A DNA stretch of 36,023 bases from Pseudomonas citronellolis (GCF_029335315.1 NZ_JARJLT010000161.1:1-36023), one strand, 5' to 3'; positions 7,175-18,329 are shown, counted from the first letter of the stretch. Notes: generated by a model not told the origin, from the letters alone. A program made the numbers and translations.

Positions 7175-10422
<3,248 letters not shown>

Positions 10423-10443
10423 AAATGACAGTAAAGCTCATTA

Positions 10444-10460
10444 ACTTTCTAAACACTTTC
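10444..10460 (-). promoter_or_regulatory. Possible PfeR-binding direct repeats
   Basis: ACTTTC occurs at 10444-10449 and 10455-10460 (GAAAGT on the minus strand), an 11-bp period that suits tandem binding of an OmpR-type regulator. The sites lie just upstream of the weak pfeA promoter and overlap the pfeS stop codon. Assignment to PfeR is inference from position. Confidence 0.4.
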
Positions 10461-11787
10461 AGGCCGTAGGCAACAGCAGATGCAGGCACAGCCCCGGATG
10501 GGCGTTGCTCGCCCACAGCTTGCCGCCCTGCAGCTCGATGGCGCGGCGGGCGATGGCCAGGCCCAGGCCGAAGCCGGCGCCGCTGCCGTCCAGGCGCTGG
10601 TAGGGCTCGAAGATGCGTTCCAGGTCCGCTTCGGCCACGCCGGGGCCCTGGTCGCGCAGGCACAGGTGCCAGTGCGCGCCGTCGCGCCAGCCGTCGAGGC
10701 TGACCCGGCCGCCCGCCGGCGAGTGGCGGATGGCGTTGCGCAGCAGGTTCTCCAGGGCCTGGGCCAGGCTGTCGAGGTGCACCTGCACGCGGCACTCGGT
10801 GCCCAGCGAACAGGGCAGGCGCGCTGGTTCCCAGCCGCTTTCGAAGCAGGCGTCCTCGCGCAGCGCTTCCCACACCGAGAGCACCAGCACCGGCTCGGTG
10901 GGCAGCTGCGGGCGCTCGGTGTCGAGCCAGGCCAGGTCGAGGGTGTCTTCCAGCAGCCGCTGCATGTCGTCCACTTCGCGGTCCAGGCGTTGGCGCAGTT
11001 GCTCGGGCGGCAGCTCGCTGTCGTGGGCGATGCGCAGCCGCGCCAGGGGCGTGCGCAGTTCGTGGGACAGGGTACGCAGCAGCAGGCGTTGCTGCGCCAG
11101 GCTCTGGCGCAGGCGCGCGGCCATGTGCTCGAAGGCCTGGGCCAGCTCGCCCAGCTCGTCGCGGCGGCCCTGCAACGGCAGGCCGGGGCGGTCGAGGTCG
11201 TCGGCGCGCAGGGCGTCGGCGCGGTCGCGCAGGCGGTTCAGCGGCACCACCAGGTGGCGGTACAGGGCCAGGCCGAGCAGCAGCGCGAGCAGGGTCGGGG
11301 CGACGCCATGGGTGATGACGTGGGTCCAGGGCGTGAGGCCGCCGGGCAGCAGGCGCTCGGGCAGCTGGATGACCAGGCGGCCGTCCTCGGGGCGCTCGGG
11401 GAACTCGATGCTGACGTACGGCAGCTCGTCCTGCAGGCGCCGGCTCATCGGCCAATCGAGCTTGCGCATGAAGGTCAGGTGGCTGGCTTCCTCGGCGCTC
11501 AGCGGCGCGGTGCCGAGGCTTTCCAGGTGCGGGCCGACCAGCGCCGCCCAGGTGTCCTCGTCACGCTCCAGCTGGCGGCGGAAGACTTCGGCGCCGGCCG
11601 CGCCGCCCTGGCGCCAGGCCTCTTCGGCCTGCTGCGCGTAGCGCGCGAGGTAGAGGCGGTCGGCGGCGTCGAGGAAGTAGGTGCTGCGCTCCACCGACAG
11701 GCCCCAGGTCCAGATCAGCCAGGTCAGCAGCAGGCAGAAGCACACCTGCAGCAGGGCCAGCTTCCACAGCAGGGGGTGGCGGCGCAT
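10459..11787 (-). CDS. pfeS: Sensor histidine kinase for ferric enterobactin
   Basis: This 442-residue kinase has membrane helix 1 (about 9-30), a periplasmic sensor loop (about 31-155), and membrane helix 2 (about 158-178). A HAMP domain (about 180-235) follows, then a HisKA domain with phospho-acceptor His242 in LRTLSHELRTPLAR. The ATPase domain has an N box (LENLLRNAIRHS), G1 (DQGPGV) and G2 (GFGLGLAIA). It would sense ferric enterobactin in the periplasm and phosphorylate PfeR. Its ATG overlaps the pfeR stop (TGATG), so the pair is coupled. Length and context agree with P. aeruginosa PfeS. Confidence 0.92.
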   Translation of the reverse strand: MRRHPLLWKLALLQVCFCLLLTWLIWTWGLSVERSTYFLDAADRLYLARYAQQAEEAWRQGGAAGAEVFRRQLERDEDTWAALVGPHLESLGTAPLSAEEASHLTFMRKLDWPMSRRLQDELPYVSIEFPERPEDGRLVIQLPERLLPGGLTPWTHVITHGVAPTLLALLLGLALYRHLVVPLNRLRDRADALRADDLDRPGLPLQGRRDELGELAQAFEHMAARLRQSLAQQRLLLRTLSHELRTPLARLRIAHDSELPPEQLRQRLDREVDDMQRLLEDTLDLAWLDTERPQLPTEPVLVLSVWEALREDACFESGWEPARLPCSLGTECRVQVHLDSLAQALENLLRNAIRHSPAGGRVSLDGWRDGAHWHLCLRDQGPGVAEADLERIFEPYQRLDGSGAGFGLGLAIARRAIELQGGKLWASNAHPGLCLHLLLPTA

Positions 11788-12479
11788 CAGCTGTCCTGCG
11801 CGTCGACCAGGATGTAGCCCTGGCCGCGCACCGCCTGGATCTGCAGGTGCTGCACGCCGATGTCGGCGAGCTTGCGGCGCAGGTTGCAGACGTGCACGTC
11901 GAGGCCGCGGTCGAGGCGGGTGTAGGCGCGGTGCAGCACGCTCTGGTAGAGGAACGCCTTGCTCAGTGCCTCGCCGGGGTGCGCGCGCAGGGTCGCCAGC
12001 AGGCGGTATTCCGAGCCGGTGAGGCCGGCGCTGCGGCCCTGGTGGACGACGTCGCGGGCGTCCTCGTCCAGGCTCAGGCCGCCGTCCGCGCGCGGTGCCG
12101 GCGGGCGCCGGTCGAAGGCCACGCGGCGCAGCAGGGCGTCGACCCGCGCGTCCAGCTCGGCGAGGCTGAAGGGCTTGGGCAGGTAGTCGTCGGCGCCACG
12201 GGTGAAGCCGCTGATGCGGTCCTGCTCGGCGCCCAGGGCGGACATCAGCATCACCGGCACGCTCTGCCGGCGGCGCAGTTCGTCGAGCAGGCTGAGGCCG
12301 TCGACGCCGGGCAGCATGATGTCCAGCAGGACCAGGTCGAAGCCGCCGTCGCGCAGCGCGGCCAGGCCCTGGGTGCCGGTCTCGCAGGCGCGCACGGCGA
12401 AGCCGCGACCCTGGAAGTGCTGTTCCAGGTCCGGGCGCAGGCGCGGGTCGTCTTCCACCAGGAGCAGCTTGGCTGGCAC
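11787..12479 (-). CDS. pfeR: OmpR-family response regulator for enterobactin uptake
   Basis: This is a response regulator of about 230 residues. Its receiver domain has the acidic pair in LLLVEDDP, the phospho-acceptor Asp in LVLLDIMLPG, and the conserved Lys in DDYLPKPF. The C-terminal winged helix (LTGSEYRLLATLRAHPGEALSK...YTRLDRGLDVHVCNLRRKL) is of the OmpR type. It would activate pfeA when PfeS senses ferric enterobactin. I prefer a GTG start at 12479, with AAGG 8 bases upstream. The in-frame ATGs at 12506 and 12527 lack ribosome sites, and the latter falls inside the predicted -10. Expression is probably iron-repressed. Confidence 0.88.
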   Translation of the reverse strand: MPAKLLLVEDDPRLRPDLEQHFQGRGFAVRACETGTQGLAALRDGGFDLVLLDIMLPGVDGLSLLDELRRRQSVPVMLMSALGAEQDRISGFTRGADDYLPKPFSLAELDARVDALLRRVAFDRRPPAPRADGGLSLDEDARDVVHQGRSAGLTGSEYRLLATLRAHPGEALSKAFLYQSVLHRAYTRLDRGLDVHVCNLRRKLADIGVQHLQIQAVRGQGYILVDAQDS

Positions 12480-12490
12480 GGGATGAACCT

Positions 12491-12553
12491 TGAGATGAGA
12501 ATTCATTGCAATTGCGAATGATCCCATTTATTGCGCGGGCGCGGCAATGGCAA
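12491..12553 (-). promoter_or_regulatory. pfeRS promoter with a possible Fur site
   Basis: On the minus strand a -35 TTGCCA (12553-12548) and a -10 TAAATG (12530-12525) are 17 bp apart, giving a start near 12518 and a leader of about 40 bases to the GTG. Downstream of the -10 lies an A/T-rich imperfect palindrome (12497-12523) with GAGAAT and GAATGAT half-sites resembling Fur hexamers. The match to the 19-bp consensus is weak. Confidence 0.45.
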
Positions 12554-12615
12554 GGGGCCGGCATTTCGTCGCATGGGCGCTCGGGTCCGAGTGCATATAG
12601 GCGCGTCGTTGACGA

Positions 12616-12700
12616 CGCTGGATCCCCGCGTTCGCGGGGACGACGGTGGGGCTGATACGAATCTTGATTCCGTCATTCCCGCGAACGCGGGAACCCAGCG
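12616..12700. repeat. Inverted pair of palindromic repeats
   Basis: Two 31-bp arms (12616-12646 and 12670-12700) are inverted copies of each other with 27 of 31 positions identical, separated by 23 bp. Each arm has its own palindrome, CCCCGCGTTCGCGGGG and TCCCGCGAACGCGGGA. This is the common 'GTCATTCCCGCGAACGCGGGAA' class of dispersed repeat in proteobacteria. It lies between fepC and the pfeRS promoter and may act as a transcription barrier. Confidence 0.75.
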
Positions 12701-12710
12701 ACTGCCTCGT

Positions 12711-12732
12711 TCGCGAGCAAGCTCGCTCCTAC
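12711..12732. repeat. REP-like element at the fepC stop
   Basis: The sequence TCGCGAGCAAGCTCGCTCCTAC, a typical Pseudomonas REP core with GCGAGC-aa-GCTCGC symmetry, contains the fepC TAG stop (12729-12731). The same core recurs at 32616-32640. Confidence 0.7.
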
Positions 12733-13541
12733 AGGGGCGCCGGGGGCTTCACGCGGCTGGCGCCGACGATCAGCGGGGTGCCGCTGCACGGGTCGGTCAG
12801 CAGGGTGCAGCGCACGCCGTAGAGGGTTTCCACCAGCTCGGCGGTGACCACCTCGGCCGGCGCGCCCTCGGCCAGCACCTGGCCGCCCTTCATCGCCACC
12901 AGGTGGTCGGCGTAGCGGCAGGCGCTGGACAGGTCGTGCACCACCATCACCAGCGTCTTGCCGCGCGCGGCGAGCTGGCGGATCAGCTCGAAGACTTCGA
13001 TCTGGTGGCCCAGGTCGAGCGCCGAGGTGGGCTCGTCGAGCAGCAAGAGCGGGGTGTCCTGGGCGATGGCCATGGCGATCCAGGCACGCTGGCGCTGGCC
13101 GCCGGACATCGACTCCAGCGGCCGCTCGGCCAGCTCACCGAGGTCGGCGGCGGCCAGGGCCGCGTCGACCACCGCCTGGTCCTCGGCGCTCCACTGCTGG
13201 AACAGGCTCTGGTGCGGCTGGCGGCCGAAGCGGATCAGCTCGGCCACGGTCAAGCCCTCCGGCGCGCTGGCGTCCTGCGGCAGCAGCGCCAGGCGTCGCG
13301 CCACTTCCTTGGAGGGCAGGCTGGCGATGGCCTGGCCGTCGAGCAGCACGGCGCCGCCGCTGGGTTTGTGCAGGCGCGCCAGGCCGGCGAGCAGGGTGGA
13401 CTTGCCGCAGCCGTTGGGGCCGACGATGGCGGTGACCTTGGCCGGTGGCAGGCGCAGGTCGAGGTCCTCGATGATCGGCCGGCGACCGTAGGCCATGCAC
13501 AGGCCGCGGGCTTCCAGCGGGGCGAGGGAGGTCGGGTTCAT
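12729..13541 (-). CDS. fepC: Iron-siderophore ABC transporter ATP-binding protein (FepC-like)
   Basis: This 270-residue ABC ATPase has Walker A GPNGCGKST (41-49), a Q-loop (LLPQDASAP), the signature MSGGQRQ, Walker B LLLLDEPTSALD and the switch His in VVHDLS. It powers siderophore import with the two permeases encoded just upstream. A GGGAGA site 6 bases before the ATG sets the start, and the start overlaps the upstream permease stop by 4 bp. The FepC subtype is chosen because of the neighbouring enterobactin receptor genes; it could equally serve another catecholate. The stop codon lies within a REP element. Confidence 0.85.
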   Translation of the reverse strand: MNPTSLAPLEARGLCMAYGRRPIIEDLDLRLPPAKVTAIVGPNGCGKSTLLAGLARLHKPSGGAVLLDGQAIASLPSKEVARRLALLPQDASAPEGLTVAELIRFGRQPHQSLFQQWSAEDQAVVDAALAAADLGELAERPLESMSGGQRQRAWIAMAIAQDTPLLLLDEPTSALDLGHQIEVFELIRQLAARGKTLVMVVHDLSSACRYADHLVAMKGGQVLAEGAPAEVVTAELVETLYGVRCTLLTDPCSGTPLIVGASRVKPPAPL

Positions 13542-14584
13542 GGCTGTCTCCCGGAGGGTTGGCGAAGGATGATCCACAGCAGGTAGGGCGCGCCTATCAC
13601 CGCCATGACGATGCCCACGGGGATTTCCACCGGCGCCAGCAGGGTGCGCCCCAGCCAGTCGGCCAGCAGGGTCAGCAGGGCGCCGGCCAGCGCCGCGTTG
13701 AGCACCGGCACGCCGTGCTGGCCGCCGAGGTAGCGCGCCGCCTCCGGGGCGATCAGCGCCACCAGGCCGACCGGCCCGGTGACCGCCACGGCGAGGCCGG
13801 TGAGGGCCACGCTCAGCGCCAGGGTGGCGATGCGCATGGCGCCCAGGCGCACGCCCAGGCCGATGGCGACGCTGTCGGCGAAGCGCATGACGCTCAGCGG
13901 CCGCACCAGCGCCTTGGCCAGTGGCAGGCCCAGCGCCAGGCCGCCGGCCAGCAGCCACACGGCCAGGGCCGGGCGGGCGTTGAGGCTGCCGACGGTCCAG
14001 GGGTAGGCGGCGTTGGCCGCGTCGATGGCGGCGCGGGCCAGCATCAGGTTGGTCAGCGCGCCGAACAGCGCGCCGACGCCCAGGCCGACGACGATGAAGC
14101 GATAGCCGCGCGCGCCGGCGCCGCTGGCGAGCAGGAAGGTCAGGGTGGCGGCGGTGGCGGCGCCGGTCAGGGCCAGCGCCGAGGGCGCCAGGCTGGTCGG
14201 CACGGCGACGATGGAGGCCACGGCGAAGGCGGTTGCGCCGTTGTCCAGGCCGACCATGCCGGGGGTGGCCAGGCGGTTGCGCGCCAGGGTCTGCATCAGG
14301 CAGCCGGCGGCGCCCAGCGCGGCGCCGCTGAGCACCCCGGCGAACAGGCGCGGCAGGCGCAGTTCGTTGACCAGCAGTTGCTGGAAGGGATCGCCGTGGC
14401 CGAGCAGGACCGCCAGCGCCTGCCCGGCGCCAAGGCCGTCGCCGCTCAGGCAGAACACGAAGGCCGTTGCCAGCAGGGCCAGCAGCGCCAGGCCGACCAG
14501 CAGGCTGCGGCGGTGCCAGAGCAGCGACAGCCGGCCCAGGCGCAGCAGGCCGTAGCCGTGGGGAGCGAAGGTGCGGGCGTTCAT
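13538..14584 (-). CDS. fepG: Iron-siderophore ABC permease, second subunit (FepG-like)
   Basis: This 348-residue FecCD/BtuC-family permease has about ten membrane helices. Family motifs include LRLPRLFAGVLSGAALGAAGCLMQTLARNRLATPGMVGLDNGA in the N-terminal third (shown here in part) and the cytoplasmic Gly-containing segment before VEIPVGIVMAVIGAPYLLWIILR near the end. It pairs with the upstream FepD-like permease to form the inner-membrane channel for the ferric siderophore. Its ATG overlaps the FepD stop (TGATG) and its stop overlaps the ATPase start, so translation is coupled along the operon. Confidence 0.85.
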   Translation of the reverse strand: MNARTFAPHGYGLLRLGRLSLLWHRRSLLVGLALLALLATAFVFCLSGDGLGAGQALAVLLGHGDPFQQLLVNELRLPRLFAGVLSGAALGAAGCLMQTLARNRLATPGMVGLDNGATAFAVASIVAVPTSLAPSALALTGAATAATLTFLLASGAGARGYRFIVVGLGVGALFGALTNLMLARAAIDAANAAYPWTVGSLNARPALAVWLLAGGLALGLPLAKALVRPLSVMRFADSVAIGLGVRLGAMRIATLALSVALTGLAVAVTGPVGLVALIAPEAARYLGGQHGVPVLNAALAGALLTLLADWLGRTLLAPVEIPVGIVMAVIGAPYLLWIILRQPSGRQP

Positions 14585-15591
14585 CAGCGTTGCAGCGTCG
14601 GCAGGCGGTGCGAACGCACCACGGCGATGAGGATGGGCGCGCCGACGAAGGCGGTCACCACCCCCACCGGCATCTCGTAGGGGCGCACCAGCAGGCGCGC
14701 GATGATGTCGGCCAGCAGCAGCACGCAGGGGCCCAGTAGCAGGCACAGGGCGAAGCCCCGGCGGATGTCGCTGCCCACCAGGCGGCGGGCGATGTAGGGC
14801 ACGATCAGGCCGAGGAAGGCGATCGGCCCGGCGGCGGCGTTGGCGGTGCCGACCAGCAGCGCCACCGCCAGCAGGCAGGCCAGGCGCACCGTCTGCGGAT
14901 GGTGGCCGAGGCCGCTGGCGACCCGTTCGCCGAGGGCCAGGGCGGCCAGCGGGCGGATCAGCGGCAGCGCTACGGCCAGGCCGAGGAGCAGCCCCGGCAG
15001 GCTCCAGCGCAGGGTGTCCAGCGGCCGGCCGGCGAGGCTGCCGACCACCCAGAAGCGCACTTCGTCGGCGGTGCGCTGGTCCCACAGCAGGATCAGGCTG
15101 CCCAGCGCGGTGAGCAGGCCGGAGAAGGCCACCCCGGCCAGCACCAGGCGCACCGGGTCGTCGCCGACGCCGCGCAGGCGCGATACCGCCAGCACCAGCA
15201 GGCAGCCGCCCAGGGCGCCGAGGCTGGCCACCGTCAGGTTGAGGCCGGCGGCGCTGGCGCCGAGGTTGATCGCCAGGGTCACGGCGAACGCCGAGCCGGC
15301 GCTGACGCCCAGCAGGCCGGGCTCGGCCAGCGGGTTGCGGGTCACCGCCTGCAGCAGCAGGCCGGCGGCGCCCAGGGCCACGCCGACCAGCAGGGCCAGT
15401 TCGGTACGCGCCAGGCGCAGCGTACCGACGACGAAGCGGGTGTCCTCGTCGGCGCCGCCGAACAGCGCCAGCAGGCTGCTCCAGGGCCCGGCGTCGCCGG
15501 CGCCGAGCAGCAGGCTGGCGAGGATCAACAGCAGCAGGAGCGCGGCCGCCAGGCCGAGGGCCAGCGGCTGCGACAGGCGCGCGGGAAGCAT
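14584..15591 (-). CDS. fepD: Iron-siderophore ABC permease, first subunit (FepD-like)
   Basis: This 335-residue polytopic permease of the FecCD family has the conserved LLLQAVTRNPLAEPGLLGVSAG segment (about 80-101), GPIAFLGLIVPYIARRLVG in the later half, and the C-terminal EMPVGVVTAFVGAPILIAVVR. It forms half of the transmembrane channel with the FepG-like partner. The ATG overlaps the stop of the binding-protein gene (TGATG). The FepD/FepG split is by gene order; sequence alone does not prove which corresponds to which. Confidence 0.85.
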   Translation of the reverse strand: MLPARLSQPLALGLAAALLLLLILASLLLGAGDAGPWSSLLALFGGADEDTRFVVGTLRLARTELALLVGVALGAAGLLLQAVTRNPLAEPGLLGVSAGSAFAVTLAINLGASAAGLNLTVASLGALGGCLLVLAVSRLRGVGDDPVRLVLAGVAFSGLLTALGSLILLWDQRTADEVRFWVVGSLAGRPLDTLRWSLPGLLLGLAVALPLIRPLAALALGERVASGLGHHPQTVRLACLLAVALLVGTANAAAGPIAFLGLIVPYIARRLVGSDIRRGFALCLLLGPCVLLLADIIARLLVRPYEMPVGVVTAFVGAPILIAVVRSHRLPTLQR

Positions 15592-16523
15592 CAGTTGGCC
15601 AGCGCCTTCTCCACGTCGTCGAGCACCTGCTGGGCGGCCAGGTAGCCGGAGCTGCTGCTCCAGATCTGCCCGTCGACGCTGGCCAGGTGCCCGGCGCGGG
15701 CGGCTTTCAGGCGGGTGAAGGCCGGCTGCTGGCGCGCTTCGGTCAGGGCTTTCTCGCCGTCGGGGTTGAGGGTGGCGAGGAAGATCCAGTCGGCGTCGGC
15801 CTTGGACAGGTTCTCCAGGCTGAGGATGTCGGTGTGCGGGCGCTGGGTCTGCTGCGCCGCCAGCGGGTTGGGCTGCACGCCGAGTTGTTCGAGCAACTGG
15901 CCGGCGAACAGGTGGCTGGACATCATGATCGGCCCCTGCGGGTTCCAGCGCACCACGCTGAGGCTGGCGCCGGCCGGCAGGCGCGGGCGCAGCGCGGCGA
16001 CGCGCTGGTCGATCTCGCCCAGGCGCCGCTCGCCCTCGGCCTGCTTGTCCAGCGCCTGGGCGTAGACGCGGAAGGCCGCGCGCCAGTCGTCCAGGGCGCC
16101 GCCCTTGGGCACCACGGTGGGCGCCATCAGGCTGAGCTTGGCGTACTGCTCGCGGGTCAGGCCGGGGCTGGCGAGGATCAGGTCCGGGCGCAGCTTGAGC
16201 ACCGCTTCCAGGTTCACTTCGCGCACGGTGCCCACCAGCGGCAGCTTGCCGGCCTTGGTCTTGAGGTACTCGGGGATGTCGCTGCCGCCGCGGCTGGCCA
16301 GCGCGCCCAGCGGCTGCACGCCCAGGGCCAGGGCGGCGTCGAGGGTGTTCTCGCCGAGGGCGATCACCCGCTGTGGGTGGTCCTTGACCTGTACCGGGCC
16401 GAAGGCGGTGTCCAGGGTGGCGGCGCTGACGTCGTTGGGGCCGAGCAGCAGGATGGCGCTGGCCAGGGCCGCGGCGGCGCCGGCCAGCAGGCGGCGGGAG
16501 AGGGGCAGGGCGTGGGCTCGCAT
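15591..16523 (-). CDS. fepB: Periplasmic iron-siderophore-binding protein (FepB-like)
   Basis: This 310-residue class III binding protein has a Sec signal (SRRLLAGAAAALASAILLLGPNDVSA, cleavage near residue 34). It then has the two-lobe TroA/FepB-type domain with PQRVIALGENTLDAALALGVQPLGA, LKLRPDLILASP and a long linking helix. It would carry the ferric siderophore, or its iron complex after esterase action, from the receptor to FepDG. The AGGAAAG site 7 bases before the ATG at 16523 sets the start; the frame is open far upstream but overlaps the promoter. It is first in the fepB-D-G-C operon. Confidence 0.84.
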   Translation of the reverse strand: MRAHALPLSRRLLAGAAAALASAILLLGPNDVSAATLDTAFGPVQVKDHPQRVIALGENTLDAALALGVQPLGALASRGGSDIPEYLKTKAGKLPLVGTVREVNLEAVLKLRPDLILASPGLTREQYAKLSLMAPTVVPKGGALDDWRAAFRVYAQALDKQAEGERRLGEIDQRVAALRPRLPAGASLSVVRWNPQGPIMMSSHLFAGQLLEQLGVQPNPLAAQQTQRPHTDILSLENLSKADADWIFLATLNPDGEKALTEARQQPAFTRLKAARAGHLASVDGQIWSSSSGYLAAQQVLDDVEKALAN

Positions 16524-16580
16524 GGGGGCTTTCCTAGGGGCTTTTCGGAGGCATTCCCGGGGGGCGCCGACAACGGCCGG

Positions 16581-16618
16581 CGTATCCATGGGCGTTGGAG
16601 GAAACGCCCATGGATACG
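16581..16618. other. Perfect 16-bp hairpin in the fepB leader
   Basis: CGTATCCATGGGCGTT (16581-16596) is exactly complementary to 16603-16618, with the 6-base loop GGAGGA on the plus strand (TCCTCC in the fepB mRNA). It lies between the Fur-like site and the fepB start. No U-run follows on either strand, so it is not a plain terminator. It could be an operator, an RNA structure in the leader, or a dispersed repeat. Confidence 0.8.
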
Positions 16619-16624
16619 GCAAAA

Positions 16625-16681
16625 GCGATAAATAATCACTTGCATTTACGCTTTGCTTACATCTGCAATGACATGTGTCAA
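16625..16681 (-). promoter_or_regulatory. fepB promoter with Fur-like box
   Basis: On the minus strand there is a perfect -35 TTGACA (16681-16676), a 16-bp spacer and a weak -10 TAAGCA (16659-16654). Just downstream, 16625-16643 matches the Fur consensus at 11 of 19 positions, including AATAATCA in the core. Position over the likely start of transcription suits iron-dependent repression of the fepBDGC operon. Confidence 0.5.
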
Positions 16682-16740
16682 AGCCGACAAAGGCGCGCGG
16701 CAGAGCGCTGCGGGCGACCCGAAAGGCGCCTCTCCGCGTT

Positions 16741-17526
16741 TCAGCAATCGGGCTCGCCGCCCTGGGGCCACAGGCTGAGCACTTCGAAACCGCTGTCGGT
16801 GACCGCCACCATGTGCTCCCACTGCGCGGACAGCGAGCCGTCGCGGCTGACCACCGTCCAGCCGTCGGCCAGCACCCGGCACTCGCCGCGCCCGGCGTTG
16901 AGCATCGGCTCGATGGTGAAGAGCATGCCCGGCTCCAGGCGCAGGCCGTGGCCCGGCTTGCCGTAGTGCAGCACTTCCGGGGCGTCGTGGTAGACGTCGC
17001 CGATGCCGTGGCCGCAGTACTCGCGCACCACGCCGAAGCCCTCGCGGCGGGCCACCGATTCGATGGCGTGGCCGACGTCGCCGAGGGTGGCGCCCGGGCG
17101 CACTGCGCGAATGCCCGCCCACATCGCCTCGTAGGTGGCCAGCACCAGGCGCCGCGCCGGCTCGCTGGGCTTGCCCACGCAGTACATGCGCGCGGTGTCG
17201 CCGAACCAGCCACCGGCGTTCACCGCCACGTCGATGTTGAGGATGTCGCCTTCGGCCAGCGGCTGCTCGTTGGGAATGCCGTGGCAGACCACCTGGTTGG
17301 GCGAGGCGCAGATGGTCGCCGGGAACCCCGAGTAGCCGAGGTTCGCCGGGATCACCTTGAGCTCGTCGACGATGTAGCGGTGGCACAGGCGGTCCAGCTC
17401 GGCGGTGCTCACGCCGGGCTTCACGTGCTGGCCGATCCAGCGCAGCACCTCGGCGGCCAGGCGCGCCGCGTGGCGGGCCTTGTCCAGCTCGGCCGGGGTG
17501 CGACGGCGAATCTGCGGACGTTTCAC
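16741..17526 (-). CDS. map: Methionine aminopeptidase, type I
   Basis: This 261-residue MetAP removes N-terminal Met from nascent proteins in the cytoplasm. The five metal ligands are present: Asp99 and Asp110 (NIDVAV...GDTAR), His173 (CGHGIG), Glu206 (FTIEPM) and Glu237 (QWEHM). The substrate-contacting His82 (CHGIP) is also present. It overlaps the siderophore-interacting protein gene by 4 bp and shares its promoter, an unusual setting for Map, whose main copy normally sits beside rpsB. I infer a second, accessory copy, possibly used under iron limitation. Confidence 0.92.
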   Translation of the reverse strand: MKRPQIRRRTPAELDKARHAARLAAEVLRWIGQHVKPGVSTAELDRLCHRYIVDELKVIPANLGYSGFPATICASPNQVVCHGIPNEQPLAEGDILNIDVAVNAGGWFGDTARMYCVGKPSEPARRLVLATYEAMWAGIRAVRPGATLGDVGHAIESVARREGFGVVREYCGHGIGDVYHDAPEVLHYGKPGHGLRLEPGMLFTIEPMLNAGRGECRVLADGWTVVSRDGSLSAQWEHMVAVTDSGFEVLSLWPQGGEPDC

Positions 17527-18260
17527 TGGCTGAGTTCCTCGTGGTGGTCGGACTCGCCCTGGCGCCAGTAGGCGGCGATGCGCATGGCTTCCTTCGGGTG
17601 GCCCTTGTCCTGGGTCAGCAGGTTGCGCACGCGGATCATGCCGGCGGACTCGCCGGCACCCCAGGCGAAGCCTTCGCCGGCGGGCAGTTGCAGGGCTTCG
17701 ACGGCTTCGAGCAACGCGTCGCTGCTATCGAACCATTGCAGCTGAAGGTCGGCGGCCGTGGCGAATTGGCGACGATCGGCAGCCTCCACCTGCAGCAGGG
17801 CGATGGCCGGGGTGCCGGCCGGCAGTTCTTCCAGGCGCCGGTGCACGGCGGGCAGGCCGGTGGCGTCGGCGATGAACAGGTGCCAGGTGAAGTCCACGGG
17901 AACGATCATCGAGCCGCGCGGGCCGCCGATCACGGCGTTGTCGCCGACCTGCGCGCGCTCGGCCCACTGGCAGGCCAGGCCGTCGCCGTGCAGGGCGAAC
18001 TCCACGGTCAGCTCGCGGGCCTGGTTGTCGAAGCGGCGCGGGGTGTAGTCGCGGCGCACGAGGTTGCCGCCGGCGTCCTCGAACATGAACTTGATGTGGT
18101 CGTCGAAGCCGGCGGAGATGAAGTCGGCCAGGTCGTCACCGGCGAAGGTGAGGCTGACGAAATGCGGGCTGACCTGCTCGCGGCGCACGACCTGCACTTC
18201 GCGCATGCGCAGTTCGTGGCGGACCCGCTGGACGCGACGTTGCTGAGTTGCTTGAGTCAT
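17523..18260 (-). CDS. Siderophore-interacting protein (FAD ferric reductase)
   Basis: This 245-residue protein of the SIP/ViuB family has an N-terminal FAD-binding beta-barrel with VRRDYTPRRF (residues 68-77; RxYTxR contacts the flavin) and a GGPRGSM phosphate-binding loop (about 112-118). Its C-terminal NAD(P)H-binding-like domain ends FAWGAGESAGMIRVRNLL. The family reduces ferric siderophores in the cytoplasm to free Fe(II). It is the first gene of a two-gene operon with map, driven by a promoter flanked by palindromes, and the MarR gene is divergent. Likely works downstream of the FepBDGC importer. Confidence 0.87.
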   Translation of the reverse strand: MTQATQQRRVQRVRHELRMREVQVVRREQVSPHFVSLTFAGDDLADFISAGFDDHIKFMFEDAGGNLVRRDYTPRRFDNQARELTVEFALHGDGLACQWAERAQVGDNAVIGGPRGSMIVPVDFTWHLFIADATGLPAVHRRLEELPAGTPAIALLQVEAADRRQFATAADLQLQWFDSSDALLEAVEALQLPAGEGFAWGAGESAGMIRVRNLLTQDKGHPKEAMRIAAYWRQGESDHHEELSQ

Positions 18261-18281
18261 GGGTGGCCCTCGTGGGCTATG

Positions 18282-18329
18282 GTTGATAATATCAACAAAT
18301 CATAAGAAGCATTAGTTGATAAAGTCAAC
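18282..18329. promoter_or_regulatory. sip-map promoter with two palindromic operators
   Basis: On the minus strand a -35 TTGACT (18328-18323) and a -10 TTATGA (18305-18300) are 17 bp apart and serve the siderophore-interacting gene. Two related palindromes flank it: GTTGATAATATCAAC (18282-18296, perfect around a central base) and GTTGATAAAGTCAAC (18315-18329). Their centres are 33 bp apart, about three helical turns. One overlaps the -35 and the other the likely start of transcription. The divergent MarR protein is the natural candidate to bind. Confidence 0.78.
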
